A stretch of 10,695 nt of DNA, from assembly GCA_946479055.1 (NCBI GenBank), contig CAMLEX010000103.1, positions 1 to 10,695 on the forward strand, written 5' to 3'. The notes below the pieces were generated by a model, which made no database searches, was not told the DNA's origin, and was given only the letters and a program-made list of their open reading frames with translations. The translations under genes and the position numbers were made by a program. Below, piece after piece: positions 1-6,948 of this stretch. The stretch is from an uncultured Bacteroidota bacterium (GTDB lineage: Bacteria; Bacteroidota; Bacteroidia; Chitinophagales; Chitinophagaceae). Position 1 is the stretch's first letter; every line of letters begins with the position of its first letter.

Positions 1-392
1 AACTGGGCTTGATTTCGTAATACATAGCTCATCCAGAAATAGTAAATACCGCATACGATATAAGGAATGATCCTCTCTTTCTGAGTTTTCAGGTAGATAG
101 AATCCAGGAAGCCCAACCCCTTGGCTAGCAAAACCGTCACTAACGGAAAGAAACTATACATAATAAAAAACCGGAGAATAGTGATCAGTTTTTCCGTGGA
201 AGTGAAGCTGGCGAAAAGATATGGCTGAACGGTGATAAGGAACCAGGCGATATAAACAGGTACAAATAATGGATGGAAAATATACGAAATGAGCTTTGCA
301 ATCATCCTGATAACAGCATTTTGTGGCTGATGCCAGGTCTCCCTGAACTCCTGTAATTGACTGCTTTGGTCCACGATTAACCTTGTGCTCAT
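1..392 (-). CDS. Conserved integral membrane protein, N-terminal part (runs off the left edge)
   Basis: An open frame starts with ATG at 392 and runs without a stop to base 1, giving about 130 residues. After a polar stretch of some 30 residues come hydrophobic segments at about residues 33-62, 70-90 and 108-124, so this is a multi-pass inner-membrane protein. The stretches ISYIFHPLFVPVY and KERIIPY resemble a Bacteroidota membrane family sometimes labelled PAP2-phosphatase-like. I recognise the style only and see no phosphatase active-site motif in the part present, so no function is assigned. A second Met at residue 30 (base 305) lies just before the first membrane segment and could be the true start. 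A weak -7-like box, TTACTTTG on the minus strand, lies about 20 bases upstream of the ATG. The neighbouring gene at 563 diverges from it. Confidence 0.72.
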   Translation of the reverse strand, partial: MSTRLIVDQSSQLQEFRETWHQPQNAVIRMIAKLISYIFHPLFVPVYIAWFLITVQPYLFASFTSTEKLITILRFFIMYSFFPLVTVLLAKGLGFLDSIYLKTQKERIIPYIVCGIYYFWMSYVLRNQAQ

Positions 393-487
393 AAAAGGGA
401 ATATTTTTTGCAAAGTAAAGCGATTATAAAAAAAGAAACCTGCGTATTATATTTACCAAATTGAATGTCATTAAATAATAATATGAG

Positions 488-504
488 GAGGCTGTATAAG
501 CCTC
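488..504 (+). other. Small hairpin upstream of the glucosaminidase gene
   Basis: GAGGCT (488-493) and AGCCTC (499-504) form a perfect 6-bp stem with a five-base loop. It lies 58 bases before the ATG at 563 and is not followed by a T-run, so it is not a terminator for plus-strand transcription. It could be a leader hairpin, or chance. The rest of the 170-base divergent region is AT-rich with no clear promoter. Confidence 0.3.
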
Positions 505-562
505 AACAGACTAACAGGAGCATTGCAAATCATATCCTGTCTGGTTTATTAAAATATAACTG

Positions 563-1054
563 ATGAATCTAAAATCCTTCCTTGAAAATCGCCGCCTTGG
601 GTTGTTGATGCTTTTTTTATTGGTTGCTGCCCAAACCGTTTCTGCGCAATCAAAATATATAAAGCAATACAAGCCTATCGCCGATTCTCTTTCTGCCATT
701 TATGGCGTACCCTCTTCAGTTATGTTAGGTATAGCTATTATTGAATCAGGTGCCGGTAAAAGCCGCAACTGTAAATTGTTAAACAACCATTTTGGCGTAA
801 AAGGAAAAAATAATTTGCTAAAAACAAAAGGGATCAAATCAAATTATAAACAATACCCTAACGGGAGAGCTTCCTATATTTCGTTTTGCAAGCTGATGAC
901 CAGGAAGAAATTTTATTCAAAGCTAAAAGGCAAGAAAGATCATAAGCTATGGCTTGATGCTATCAGCAAGTCGGGGTATTCTACAGTGCCGCATGAATGG
1001 AAAAAAAATATTACGGTGGCTATCAGGAAACATAAACTGGCGGAACTGAATTAA
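563..1054 (+). CDS. Secreted glucosaminidase-domain protein (peptidoglycan hydrolase, GH73-like)
   Basis: The 163-residue product has a signal peptide (residues 1-28: charged start, hydrophobic core at about 12-23, likely cut after VSA before Gln29). The rest is a single compact glucosaminidase domain. The motif AIIESGAGKS carries the expected catalytic acid Glu61, and NNHFGVKG (74-81) is the usual second motif of this fold. The later YPNGRASYISF and the WLDAISKSGYST stretch fit the helical end of the domain. The family cleaves the glycan strand between N-acetylglucosamine and the next sugar in peptidoglycan, so the protein should act outside the inner membrane in wall remodelling or cell separation. 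It has no SH3, LysM or other wall-binding module, so it is a minimal version. It stands alone on the plus strand, with no neighbour close enough to form an operon. The fold call is strong; the physiological role is inferred. Confidence 0.9.
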   Translation: MNLKSFLENRRLGLLMLFLLVAAQTVSAQSKYIKQYKPIADSLSAIYGVPSSVMLGIAIIESGAGKSRNCKLLNNHFGVKGKNNLLKTKGIKSNYKQYPNGRASYISFCKLMTRKKFYSKLKGKKDHKLWLDAISKSGYSTVPHEWKKNITVAIRKHKLAELN

Positions 1055-1440
1055 TTTCCATGTTGCCTCTGCATTGATTACAGGTTTAAAAGGAAAGGAG
1101 AACTTGGTATAATAATAGTCTGGAGATTTTCAAAAATTAAGTCCAGTAAAAATGTAACTCCATCTTATGAAGTGTGCGGTAGTGTAGTCCATCGGTGTTG
1201 CAAAAATTTCTACACTTGCTGATCTTTTTATATTAAAAATCAAGGGATATGCAATGGCATATTACTTGAATTATTTGTTTTAAGCTTCAACCATAGGGAT
1301 TGGTGGCAATCCTATGAAAGGAGGGCTCATCAAAGGCTGCTTGCTTACCATTAACCATTTTAATTGGAAGTATCCCGGTTGAAGCTTCCAAAATTAAATC
1401 GGTTTATGATTTATTTATTAATTCAAATGGATAGGCTTTC
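1055..1440. other. Gene-free convergent region with inverted repeats
   Basis: This lies between the ends of two converging genes. I see no convincing coding region in it. It holds three structured stretches: a 7-bp inverted repeat AGTGTAG/CTACACT (1181-1187 and 1210-1216), a 6-bp hairpin ATATGC-aatg-GCATAT (1247-1262), and the larger nested palindrome at 1282-1387 listed separately. None has the T-run of a classical intrinsic terminator. Confidence 0.6.
1282..1387. repeat. 106-bp imperfect palindrome with a nested hairpin
   Basis: AAGCTTCAACC (1282-1292) is the exact reverse complement of GGTTGAAGCTT (1377-1387). Pairing continues inward as GGGAT (1296-1300) with ATCCC (1372-1376), leaving bases 1293-1295 unpaired. 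The left arm can instead fold locally: CATAGG-g-ATTG (1292-1302) pairs with CAATCCTATG (1307-1316) around a GTGG loop, with one bulged G. The two folds use the same bases and exclude each other. There is no clear target-site duplication at the ends. It could be a remnant of a small non-autonomous element, a bidirectional transcription end, or a structured RNA; nothing seen decides between these. Confidence 0.5.
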
Positions 1441-2475
1441 TTAGGCCCAATCTACATCTCCGGGTGATAAGCTAGCCACATAATTTTCTGCCTGCATTTC
1501 TCCTGTTGCCAGCATGCCTTTCATTTCAATCGGATCAAATATTAATCCCCCGGCTCCACCGCCTAATGGTTTGCTTGGCCGGATAATGTGGATCTTCAAA
1601 GGCACTTTATCTTCAAAAGGATTTTCACGTCCGCGGATAAAGAAATACTTATTGATATCATCAGCGGAAACCCCTTCTCTTTTCATTTTTCTTTTTACAG
1701 CATCTATATAAGTAATCGCCTCATTGTATAGTAAAGGAATGATCAGGTCATTCTTACCCACATCTGTAGTAAAAATGCTAATGGTCTGTTCAAGTATAGG
1801 GAATAAAGTTTTAAACTCGGGTGCATCACCGGCTTTGTCTGAAGATAAAAGAATGGTGAAGATTTCTTTTGCATCATTATCTATCGCCATCTGCACCCCC
1901 GCATATTCTCTTACTCCCCCATCAACAAACTGGTGATCAGGATGAGGTTCATTCGGAACCTGTTTGTTTACTTTGACCGGCGTCATAAAAACAGGCTGGC
2001 AGGCAGAGGCCAAAACAGCTCTCCGGAAATGTTCTGCATTCACCAGTTTTCTTATTTCATAATATTTAGAAGGAATTGGATTGGCGGCATTGGTGAAAAC
2101 AACAAGCTCCTCTGTTTGCAAACAGGTAGTATTCAAAAAAATTTCTTTTCCTGAATTCATCAGGTCATTGTAGAATTCATCCGTATAATATTTTTTTATA
2201 GTTTCCCATAGAGGGGTAACTTCAAAAATGGCGTCTTTATCCAACCGGTTACCGATATTGTCTTTTATAACAATGTTTTCTGTTTTCTGTGTAGTGTATA
2301 ATTTTTCAAGCAGATCTATTTTTCCTAAAGCCGCTAAGGGCACAATGAGTGAGCCAGTGCTGGTGCCAATTAAGACATCAAAGCCGAGATCATAAGTAGA
2401 TACAAGGTATTTGTATACGCCTACAGCAAAAGCTCCTTTGGAGCCTCCACCACTAATGACTAATGCTTTTTTCAT
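1441..2475 (-). CDS. Patatin-like phospholipase
   Basis: The 344-residue protein carries all three hallmarks of the patatin fold. These are the glycine-rich oxyanion-hole loop SGGGSKG (residues 8-14), the nucleophile elbow GTSTG with Ser39, and the second half of the catalytic dyad in FVDGG with Asp185. The ASACQPVFMTPV stretch at 157-168 is also typical. Such enzymes hydrolyse acyl chains from phospholipids or other lipids. There is no signal peptide and no membrane segment or outer-membrane barrel domain, so it should be cytoplasmic or loosely membrane-bound. The ATG at 2475 is right because the oxyanion loop begins only seven residues later. Upstream comes a gap with two palindromic repeats, so it probably has its own promoter. 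Some patatins serve as effectors in anti-phage systems, but there is no nucleotide cyclase or other partner gene here. The substrate is unknown. Confidence 0.93.
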   Translation of the reverse strand: MKKALVISGGGSKGAFAVGVYKYLVSTYDLGFDVLIGTSTGSLIVPLAALGKIDLLEKLYTTQKTENIVIKDNIGNRLDKDAIFEVTPLWETIKKYYTDEFYNDLMNSGKEIFLNTTCLQTEELVVFTNAANPIPSKYYEIRKLVNAEHFRRAVLASACQPVFMTPVKVNKQVPNEPHPDHQFVDGGVREYAGVQMAIDNDAKEIFTILLSSDKAGDAPEFKTLFPILEQTISIFTTDVGKNDLIIPLLYNEAITYIDAVKRKMKREGVSADDINKYFFIRGRENPFEDKVPLKIHIIRPSKPLGGGAGGLIFDPIEMKGMLATGEMQAENYVASLSPGDVDWA

Positions 2476-2501
2476 GTGTTAATTTTATTGTTTTTTGGCC
2501 A

Positions 2502-2519
2502 TCCCGAAATGCTTCGGGA
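2502..2519. repeat. Short palindromic repeat TCCCGAAATGCTTCGGGA
   Basis: TCCCGAA (2502-2508) pairs perfectly with TTCGGGA (2513-2519) around the loop ATGC. The same kind of TCCCGAA...TTCGGGA hairpin is, from general knowledge, scattered between genes in many Bacteroidota genomes. It lies 27 bases upstream of the patatin start codon, so it would sit in that gene's leader or promoter. Copy number in this genome cannot be seen from the window. Confidence 0.6.
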
Positions 2520-2573
2520 CTAGCTATGTAATTCACCATAAAAATTTTCAACGCGGTTGGAATAAATTGCTCG

Positions 2574-2587
2574 TCCGCCGCGGCGGA
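2574..2587. repeat. GC-rich perfect palindrome TCCGCCGCGGCGGA
   Basis: A 14-bp perfect palindrome (TCCGCCG followed by CGGCGGA) stands out in AT-rich surroundings. It lies 49 bases past the stop of the gene at 2636-3175 and 55 bases from the hairpin at 2502-2519. With no loop bases it is better read as a DNA repeat or protein site than as an RNA hairpin. I recall similar GC-rich palindromes between genes in Bacteroidota, but cannot confirm this here. Confidence 0.5.
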
Positions 2588-2635
2588 TTATGGCTAATTT
2601 CCTCAGATAGTATTTAGTGTTTACAACGTCTGTTG

Positions 2636-3175
2636 TTACTGATTGAACTCCGGCACCTTATTTTTATTTTTCTTCAGCCGAATGCCTACATGTGCCTGTA
2701 TCCACCATGAGTTCAGTTTATAGTCCCTGTGTGCTGTAAATAGCAACATCGCTTTTTGCAGTAGTTCTAATCCTATTCCAGCTCCAACCAACCGTTGTTT
2801 CTCTGTGCCCCAGTTATGTTCGGCTATCAGTTGAAGGTTGGCAAGACCCGCAAGGTTTTTTAAATTGAAAGATTTTAATTTGAAAGCAACAGATGGTCCG
2901 AATAAGCCGGCTAGTTTTTTATTGGCATAGACAAATCCGGCTGTAGCACCTATTCTGAGTTTATGTTCTACAACTGTAATTTGTGGGTTTAGTTGTAATC
3001 CGCCCACATACAGGTCAGGAGCTGAATGAAAATTACTGATAACACCATTATCCAGTTTCAGGTAGGTAGCCCATCCTTTTCTGAATTCTGTATCGTCGGG
3101 ATTTTGAGATTCTGCAGTTAAACAAAACAATAATAGCACGGGAAGGAGCATCCGGCAGTTAGCAAGGTTTTGCAT
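2636..3175 (-). CDS. Small secreted protein, probably outer-membrane or surface, function unknown
   Basis: I chose the ATG at 3175 (179 residues). A TTG two codons further upstream would add two residues but has no support. The protein opens with a signal peptide: a hydrophobic run MLLPVLLLFCLTA, then AESQ at about residues 21-24 with likely cleavage before the Gln. The mature part alternates polar and hydrophobic residues in short stretches (LRIGATAGFVYA, AGIGLELLQKAMLLF, WWIQAHVGIRL) that look like beta strands of a small barrel, and the last strand is followed by a basic tail. There is no lipobox that I would trust. No family is recognised. It follows rpoN on the same strand after a 236-base gap, so it may be transcribed separately. 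An envelope location is inferred from the signal peptide and strand pattern. Confidence 0.72.
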   Translation of the reverse strand: MQNLANCRMLLPVLLLFCLTAESQNPDDTEFRKGWATYLKLDNGVISNFHSAPDLYVGGLQLNPQITVVEHKLRIGATAGFVYANKKLAGLFGPSVAFKLKSFNLKNLAGLANLQLIAEHNWGTEKQRLVGAGIGLELLQKAMLLFTAHRDYKLNSWWIQAHVGIRLKKNKNKVPEFNQ

Positions 3176-3381
3176 ATACAAAAGTTAACTATAGTAAATG
3201 TAAAACAAATTCTTTCCTTACCAATACTCTAAACCGGGTATAAGAGATGTCAAAAGTTTTCCCATAAAGACACGTAGAGCACAAAAAATTTCTTATTGAA
3301 CCGGGGGTGTTCCAAGATCAAATGTTTTATTCTTTAAGGGGGAATCTTAATAAAAAATAGACTCTTTAAACTCTTTTTCCC

Positions 3382-3406
3382 TCCCGAGCTTGTCGAAGGA
3401 AAGCTC
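3382..3406. repeat. GAGCTTGTCGAAGGA-type interspersed repeat just after rpoN
   Basis: The core GAGCTTGTCGAAGG matches the very common interspersed element usually seen as CCTTCGACAAGCTCAGG on the other strand. Here GAGCTT (3386-3391) also pairs with AAGCTC (3401-3406) around a nine-base loop. It begins six bases past the rpoN stop codon (3412-3414), where it could shape the end of the rpoN message. No T-run follows in the rpoN direction, so I do not call it an intrinsic terminator. The remaining gap, 3176-3381, has no gene. Confidence 0.5.
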
Positions 3407-3411
3407 TTAGC

Positions 3412-4899
3412 CTAAAGCTCTTTTCTTAACCGTGCTACCGGAATATTTAGTTGTTCCCTGTATTTGGCTACAGTACGGCGGGCAATATTATAACCCTTTT
3501 CCTGTAAGAGTTCCGTGAGCCGTTCATCGCTTAATGGATGCTTTTTACTTTCACCTTCTATCAGGTTGCTCAATATTTTTTTTACTTCTCTTGTTGAAAC
3601 TTCTTCGCCGCTATCTGTACTTAATGATTCACTGAAAAAGAATTTCAGACGATAAGTGCCAAATTCAGTTTGTACAAATTTGCTATTAGCGACTCGGCTT
3701 ACTGTTGATATATCCAATCCTGTTTTTTCAGCAATATCTTTCAGGATCATAGGACGAAGATTGGTTTCATCGCCAGTAAGGAAGAACTCATATTGATGAT
3801 TCATGATCGCAGTCATGGTACTCAGCAATGTGTGTTGACGTTGTTTGATAGCATCAATAAACCATTTGGCGGCATCAATTTTTTGCTTAATAAAAATGAC
3901 CGCTTCTTTCTGACGCTTATCTTTTTTAGCACCCCGGTCATATTCTTTCATCATGTCCCGATAACCTTCGCTGATCCTGAGTTCAGGAGCATTGCGTGAA
4001 TTAAGCGTTAACTCCAGTTTATTCGCGTTATTAAAAATAAAAAAGTCAGGTACTACATAACTTTCTGCTTTGGTCATACCGCCTATATTTCCACCTGGTT
4101 TTGGGTTAAGTCGTATGATCTGCTGCATTACCTGCTTCAACTGATGTTCATCAATATTTAATCCGCGTTGTATCTTTTCGTAGTGCTTCTTGGTAAATTC
4201 ATCGAAATATTTTTTAATAGCAAGCAAGGCGATATCTATATCTTTTCCTTCATTTTTTTGACGCTGCAACTGTAGTAACAAACATTCCTGCAGGTCCCTG
4301 GCAGCTACACCGGGAGGATCAAAATTTTGTATCCGCTGAATCATGGCTTCCACCTCTTCTTCTGAAGCCGAAACATTCTGACGAAAAGCAAGATCATCTA
4401 CAATAGCAGAAGTTTCACGCCTCAGGTAGCCGTCTTCATCAATGCTTCCTACTATTTGCTCAGCGATCTTTCGTTCTTTTTCATCAAGTTTTAGCAAACC
4501 CAGTTGCAGAAGTAGTGTTTCATAAAAACTAGTCTCGGTTTTAAACGGAATTTGTTTTTGCTCCTCTTCAGGATAATTATCATCTCTAAGTTTATAATCA
4601 GCTACTTCATCATCTCCATCATGTACATATTCGCTTACATCCACATTGCCATATTCCTCTTCGCTCCCGTTTTTTTCGTCGTATTCGGATGCCTCACTTT
4701 CACTGAATTCATCCTTTATCTCGTCTTTTTCGTCTTCATGCTTTTCTTCATCCAGCTCCAGGGCAGGATTTTCTTCTAATTCTTCTTTTATTCTTATCTC
4801 AAGGTTAGCGGTTGGCACCTGCAGCAATTTCATCAACTGTATTTGCTGAGGCGATAGCTTTTGTAATAATTTCTGTTGTAAAGACTGACTTAAGGCCAT
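3412..4899 (-). CDS. rpoN: RNA polymerase sigma-54 factor (RpoN)
   Basis: The 495-residue protein has the full sigma-54 layout. Region I is the Gln/Leu-rich start (residues 1-48), which takes signals from AAA+ activators. An acidic linker follows (about 39-112). The core-binding domain spans about 120-310 and includes FDPPGVAARDLQECLLLQL (193-211). A helix-turn-helix at about 384-405 (LKDIAEKTGLDISTVSRVAN) reads the -12 element. The RpoN box ARRTVAKYRE (473-482) reads the -24 element. The protein directs core polymerase to -24/-12 promoters and needs an ATP-driven activator, none of which is encoded here. The ATG at 4899 is fixed by the conserved MALSQSLQQKL start. A good house-keeping-type promoter lies upstream (listed separately), so rpoN itself is probably expressed constitutively. 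Length is close to the usual 470-500. Confidence 0.98.
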   Translation of the reverse strand: MALSQSLQQKLLQKLSPQQIQLMKLLQVPTANLEIRIKEELEENPALELDEEKHEDEKDEIKDEFSESEASEYDEKNGSEEEYGNVDVSEYVHDGDDEVADYKLRDDNYPEEEQKQIPFKTETSFYETLLLQLGLLKLDEKERKIAEQIVGSIDEDGYLRRETSAIVDDLAFRQNVSASEEEVEAMIQRIQNFDPPGVAARDLQECLLLQLQRQKNEGKDIDIALLAIKKYFDEFTKKHYEKIQRGLNIDEHQLKQVMQQIIRLNPKPGGNIGGMTKAESYVVPDFFIFNNANKLELTLNSRNAPELRISEGYRDMMKEYDRGAKKDKRQKEAVIFIKQKIDAAKWFIDAIKQRQHTLLSTMTAIMNHQYEFFLTGDETNLRPMILKDIAEKTGLDISTVSRVANSKFVQTEFGTYRLKFFFSESLSTDSGEEVSTREVKKILSNLIEGESKKHPLSDERLTELLQEKGYNIARRTVAKYREQLNIPVARLRKEL

Positions 4900-4954
4900 A
4901 GTATTTTATCGAATCTTTTAAGGGCAGGTCGTTTAAAAAAATTTCGCCATTCAT

Positions 4955-4985
4955 CAAAAATCAGGCCGTAAATTTACAAAACAAA
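4955..4985 (-). promoter_or_regulatory. Bacteroidota-type promoter for rpoN
   Basis: On the minus strand TTTG (bases 4985-4982) is followed after exactly 19 bases by GATTTTTG (4962-4955). This matches the primary-sigma consensus of Bacteroidota, TTTG at -33 and TAnnTTTG at -7, with one mismatch in the -7 box. Transcription would start near base 4950, leaving a leader of about 50 bases to the rpoN ATG. The -33 box is only about ten bases from the start codon of the divergent gene at 4995, so the two promoters must overlap. Confidence 0.55.
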
Positions 4986-4994
4986 TGCATAGAA

Positions 4995-5402
4995 ATGCCG
5001 GAACGGTTTTTTTACTTAGTTGTTGTATTGATTTTCCTGTTTTATAGAGAAAGTTCAGGGCAACAAATACATGTGGATAAGTTTTTAAAAAACGCGGCCA
5101 CAGCGCGTTTTAACCATGCAATTTTCAAATTAGAACCAGAGATATTAAAGTTTTCTAAAAATTTATCTGGCACCTTGTTGTATCCAAATAATATTGGCCC
5201 GGTTAATTTGTCAAGCGGTCAAAAAATGCCATTAGTAATATCATTTTCGCAGAACAAATTTGAGGTACAGAAGTTAAGTTTTTTTTGTCAAAAAGAATGG
5301 CAGTTTGAAAAGATTACTTCTATTCCTTTACGATTCAGGCTGGGTTCGGTTGAGTATACCAATTACCTGGAACAAAAACCCAATGCATCCAGACTTCAAT
5401 AG
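4995..5402 (+). CDS. Small secreted protein of unknown function
   Basis: The 135-residue product has a signal peptide (hydrophobic core FFYLVVVLIFLFY at about 5-17, cleavage likely near SSGQ at 20-23). The mature part has no known domain that I can name. Its second half is distinctive: FFCQKEWQFEK, then IPLRFRLGSVEYTNYLEQ and KPNA close to the end. I associate this kind of sequence with short conserved proteins found in Chitinophagaceae, often several per genome, but this is memory and not a search. A single Cys follows two Phe residues, so no internal disulfide is possible. The gene diverges from rpoN with 95 bases between starts. Its frame stays open for 40 codons beyond the TAG stop (see findings), so the C-terminus may be longer in relatives or the gene may be shortened. 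No Shine-Dalgarno sequence is present. Confidence 0.68.
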   Translation: MPERFFYLVVVLIFLFYRESSGQQIHVDKFLKNAATARFNHAIFKLEPEILKFSKNLSGTLLYPNNIGPVNLSSGQKMPLVISFSQNKFEVQKLSFFCQKEWQFEKITSIPLRFRLGSVEYTNYLEQKPNASRLQ

Positions 5403-5613
5403 GATTGGATAAATGGCTATTTTCTGTGGCAAGTGATTGCCCGGCTGGGAATGGCCTTTGACCACAGTGGCGTTTCTGGATATAGGAGAAATAAGATGCC
5501 TTACGTTCCTTTTCAGGAGGAGTAGGACAATACAATAGCGACAATTTTAAGAAGCTAAAATCTTTGTTGAATGTCTCTTATTGAATAGCTAACAAGTCAG
5601 GAATCTATAACAT

Positions 5614-6828
5614 CTATTTGTTACCCGTAGTGCTTTTCCCCGGAAGCCAATTCATTTCGGGAACCAAAGCAGGGGTTTTATAATAATTATTCTGCAAACT
5701 ATCATTCCAGCCATTGGGGTTGCGGTCAAAACTTTTACTGCTAAAATAGATGCTACCCTGTACCTCAGGATATTCTCTCAGCATTTTGATCTGGTTAGGT
5801 AATTCTTTTGGATTCTTCCAGGCTGCTCCTTTTTCAAAAGCCCTGTAAATACCATGGCCAATATAAATATGACGGCCATAACTATGATGGCTCCACCAAT
5901 CAACGAGCTCCCGATAATCAGCCAGCCTATGGCCTATTTCCCAATAGAGTTGCGGAGCTACATAATCAACCCAGCCCTCTTTCATCCATAAAAGTATATC
6001 AGCATACAGATCGTCATAATTGGTTTGCCCGGCTTTCGTATTGCTACCTTCCGGATCAACGCTTTTATTTCGCCAAACACCAAACGGGCTTATTCCAAAT
6101 TTGCAATAAGGCTTTTCCAGCTTGATTACTTCGTTTAATTTTTTAATAATAGAATCTACATTGCTGCGCCGCCAATTATCTTTTGACAGTTTACTTCCAG
6201 ATCGTATATAAGATGCCGCATCCGGAAATTCTTTACCCGCAATACGATAAGGATAAAAATAGTCATCCATATGTATGGCATCAACATCATATCGTTTTAC
6301 AATATCTTTTACGACCGCTATCACATGCTTCTGCCCATCGGAATTTGATGGATCAAAATATTTTTTACCACCATAGGTTAAAAACCAATCGGGGTGGATA
6401 CGGGTAATATGATTGGGAGCAATAGAAGCTGAACTGATATTGAAATTAGCACGGTAAGGATTGAGCCAGGCATGAAACTCCATACCTCTTTTATGCGTTT
6501 CTTCTATCATAAACTGTAACGGATCATAATAAGGAGAAGGAGAACGGCCCTGTACACCCGTAAGCCACTGGCTCCAGGGCTCAAGAGAAGAAGGATAAAA
6601 AGCATCAGCAGATGGACGAACCTGAACGATAACTGCATTCATCCCATTCCGTTTATGCTGATCCAGTTGACGGATAAATTCTATTTTCTGACTGTATACG
6701 GTTGAAGCTTTTTGAGGCCAATCAATATTATCTACCGTTGCAATCCATACGCCCCGGAACTCGTAATTTATTTGAGAAAAAAGGGTACAAGTTAAAAGCA
6801 GGGCAAAGCCCAAAAACCAGATTTTCAT
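5614..6828 (-). CDS. Secreted GHL10-family glycoside hydrolase (DigH/YngK-like)
   Basis: The 404-residue protein starts with a signal peptide (about 1-19, LLLTCTLFSQ). The Cys there lacks a proper lipobox, so it is probably not a lipoprotein. A TIM-barrel of the glycosyl-hydrolase-like 10 type follows: EFRGVWIATVDNIDWP (23-38), NAVIVQVRPSADAFYPS (64-80), EFHAWLNPYR (117-126), DAIHMDDYFYPYR (183-195), GISPFGVWR (245-253) and VDYVAPQLYW (287-296). The E. coli relative DigH (YddW) cuts peptidoglycan glycan strands stripped of peptides, so a wall-cleaning role outside the inner membrane is likely. Many Bacteroidota members are longer, about 500 residues, with a C-terminal extension. This one ends about 110 residues after the last barrel motif, so such a module is absent. 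It appears to be a single-gene unit. The family call is firm; the substrate is inferred from the relative. Confidence 0.94.
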   Translation of the reverse strand: MKIWFLGFALLLTCTLFSQINYEFRGVWIATVDNIDWPQKASTVYSQKIEFIRQLDQHKRNGMNAVIVQVRPSADAFYPSSLEPWSQWLTGVQGRSPSPYYDPLQFMIEETHKRGMEFHAWLNPYRANFNISSASIAPNHITRIHPDWFLTYGGKKYFDPSNSDGQKHVIAVVKDIVKRYDVDAIHMDDYFYPYRIAGKEFPDAASYIRSGSKLSKDNWRRSNVDSIIKKLNEVIKLEKPYCKFGISPFGVWRNKSVDPEGSNTKAGQTNYDDLYADILLWMKEGWVDYVAPQLYWEIGHRLADYRELVDWWSHHSYGRHIYIGHGIYRAFEKGAAWKNPKELPNQIKMLREYPEVQGSIYFSSKSFDRNPNGWNDSLQNNYYKTPALVPEMNWLPGKSTTGNK

Positions 6829-6948
6829 AGAGTCTTCAATTATTAAAAATAAACGGCGAATTTAATTTAATATTGGATTAATCAAAGCATAAAAGCTTTT
6901 CCTATCAAGGGGTGAGCTGACGGCGGGAAAATGATATGTTTTCCTTAA

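Noticed and set aside
1112..1200. Short minus-strand frames in the gap before the patatin gene, possibly a decayed gene
   Set aside because: All are 30 codons or less, in shifting frames, with no recognisable protein remnant.
1282..1387. Integron attC recombination site (YYYAAC...GTTRRR-like ends, 106 bases, bulged stem)
   Set aside because: The outermost base of each core site does not fit RYYYAAC/GTTRRRY, there is only one copy, and no integrase or cassette array is present.
1441..2475. Patatin as the effector of a CBASS-like anti-phage system
   Set aside because: No nucleotidyltransferase, ubiquitin-like or HORMA gene lies nearby; the neighbours are envelope and housekeeping genes.
3240..3290. 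AAAGACACGTAGAGCACAAA as an interspersed repeat copy
   Set aside because: It resembles a loose repeat style seen in Bacteroidota genomes, but has no symmetry or second copy here, so it cannot be supported from this window.
5160..5190. Sigma-54 promoter (TGGCAC...)
   Set aside because: TGGCAC is present, but the -12 element lacks the GC at the required spacing and the site is inside a coding region. A similar TGGCAC at about 4814 inside rpoN also fails.
5335..5544. A 69-codon frame on the minus strand
   Set aside because: It lies opposite the end of the secreted-protein gene, has no signal, domain or start context, and reads like an antisense shadow.
6926..6944. Terminator after the MarR gene (GGAAAA...TTTTCC hairpin)
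   Set aside because: The stem is only six AT-rich pairs and is followed in the MarR direction by a GC-rich stretch, not T residues.
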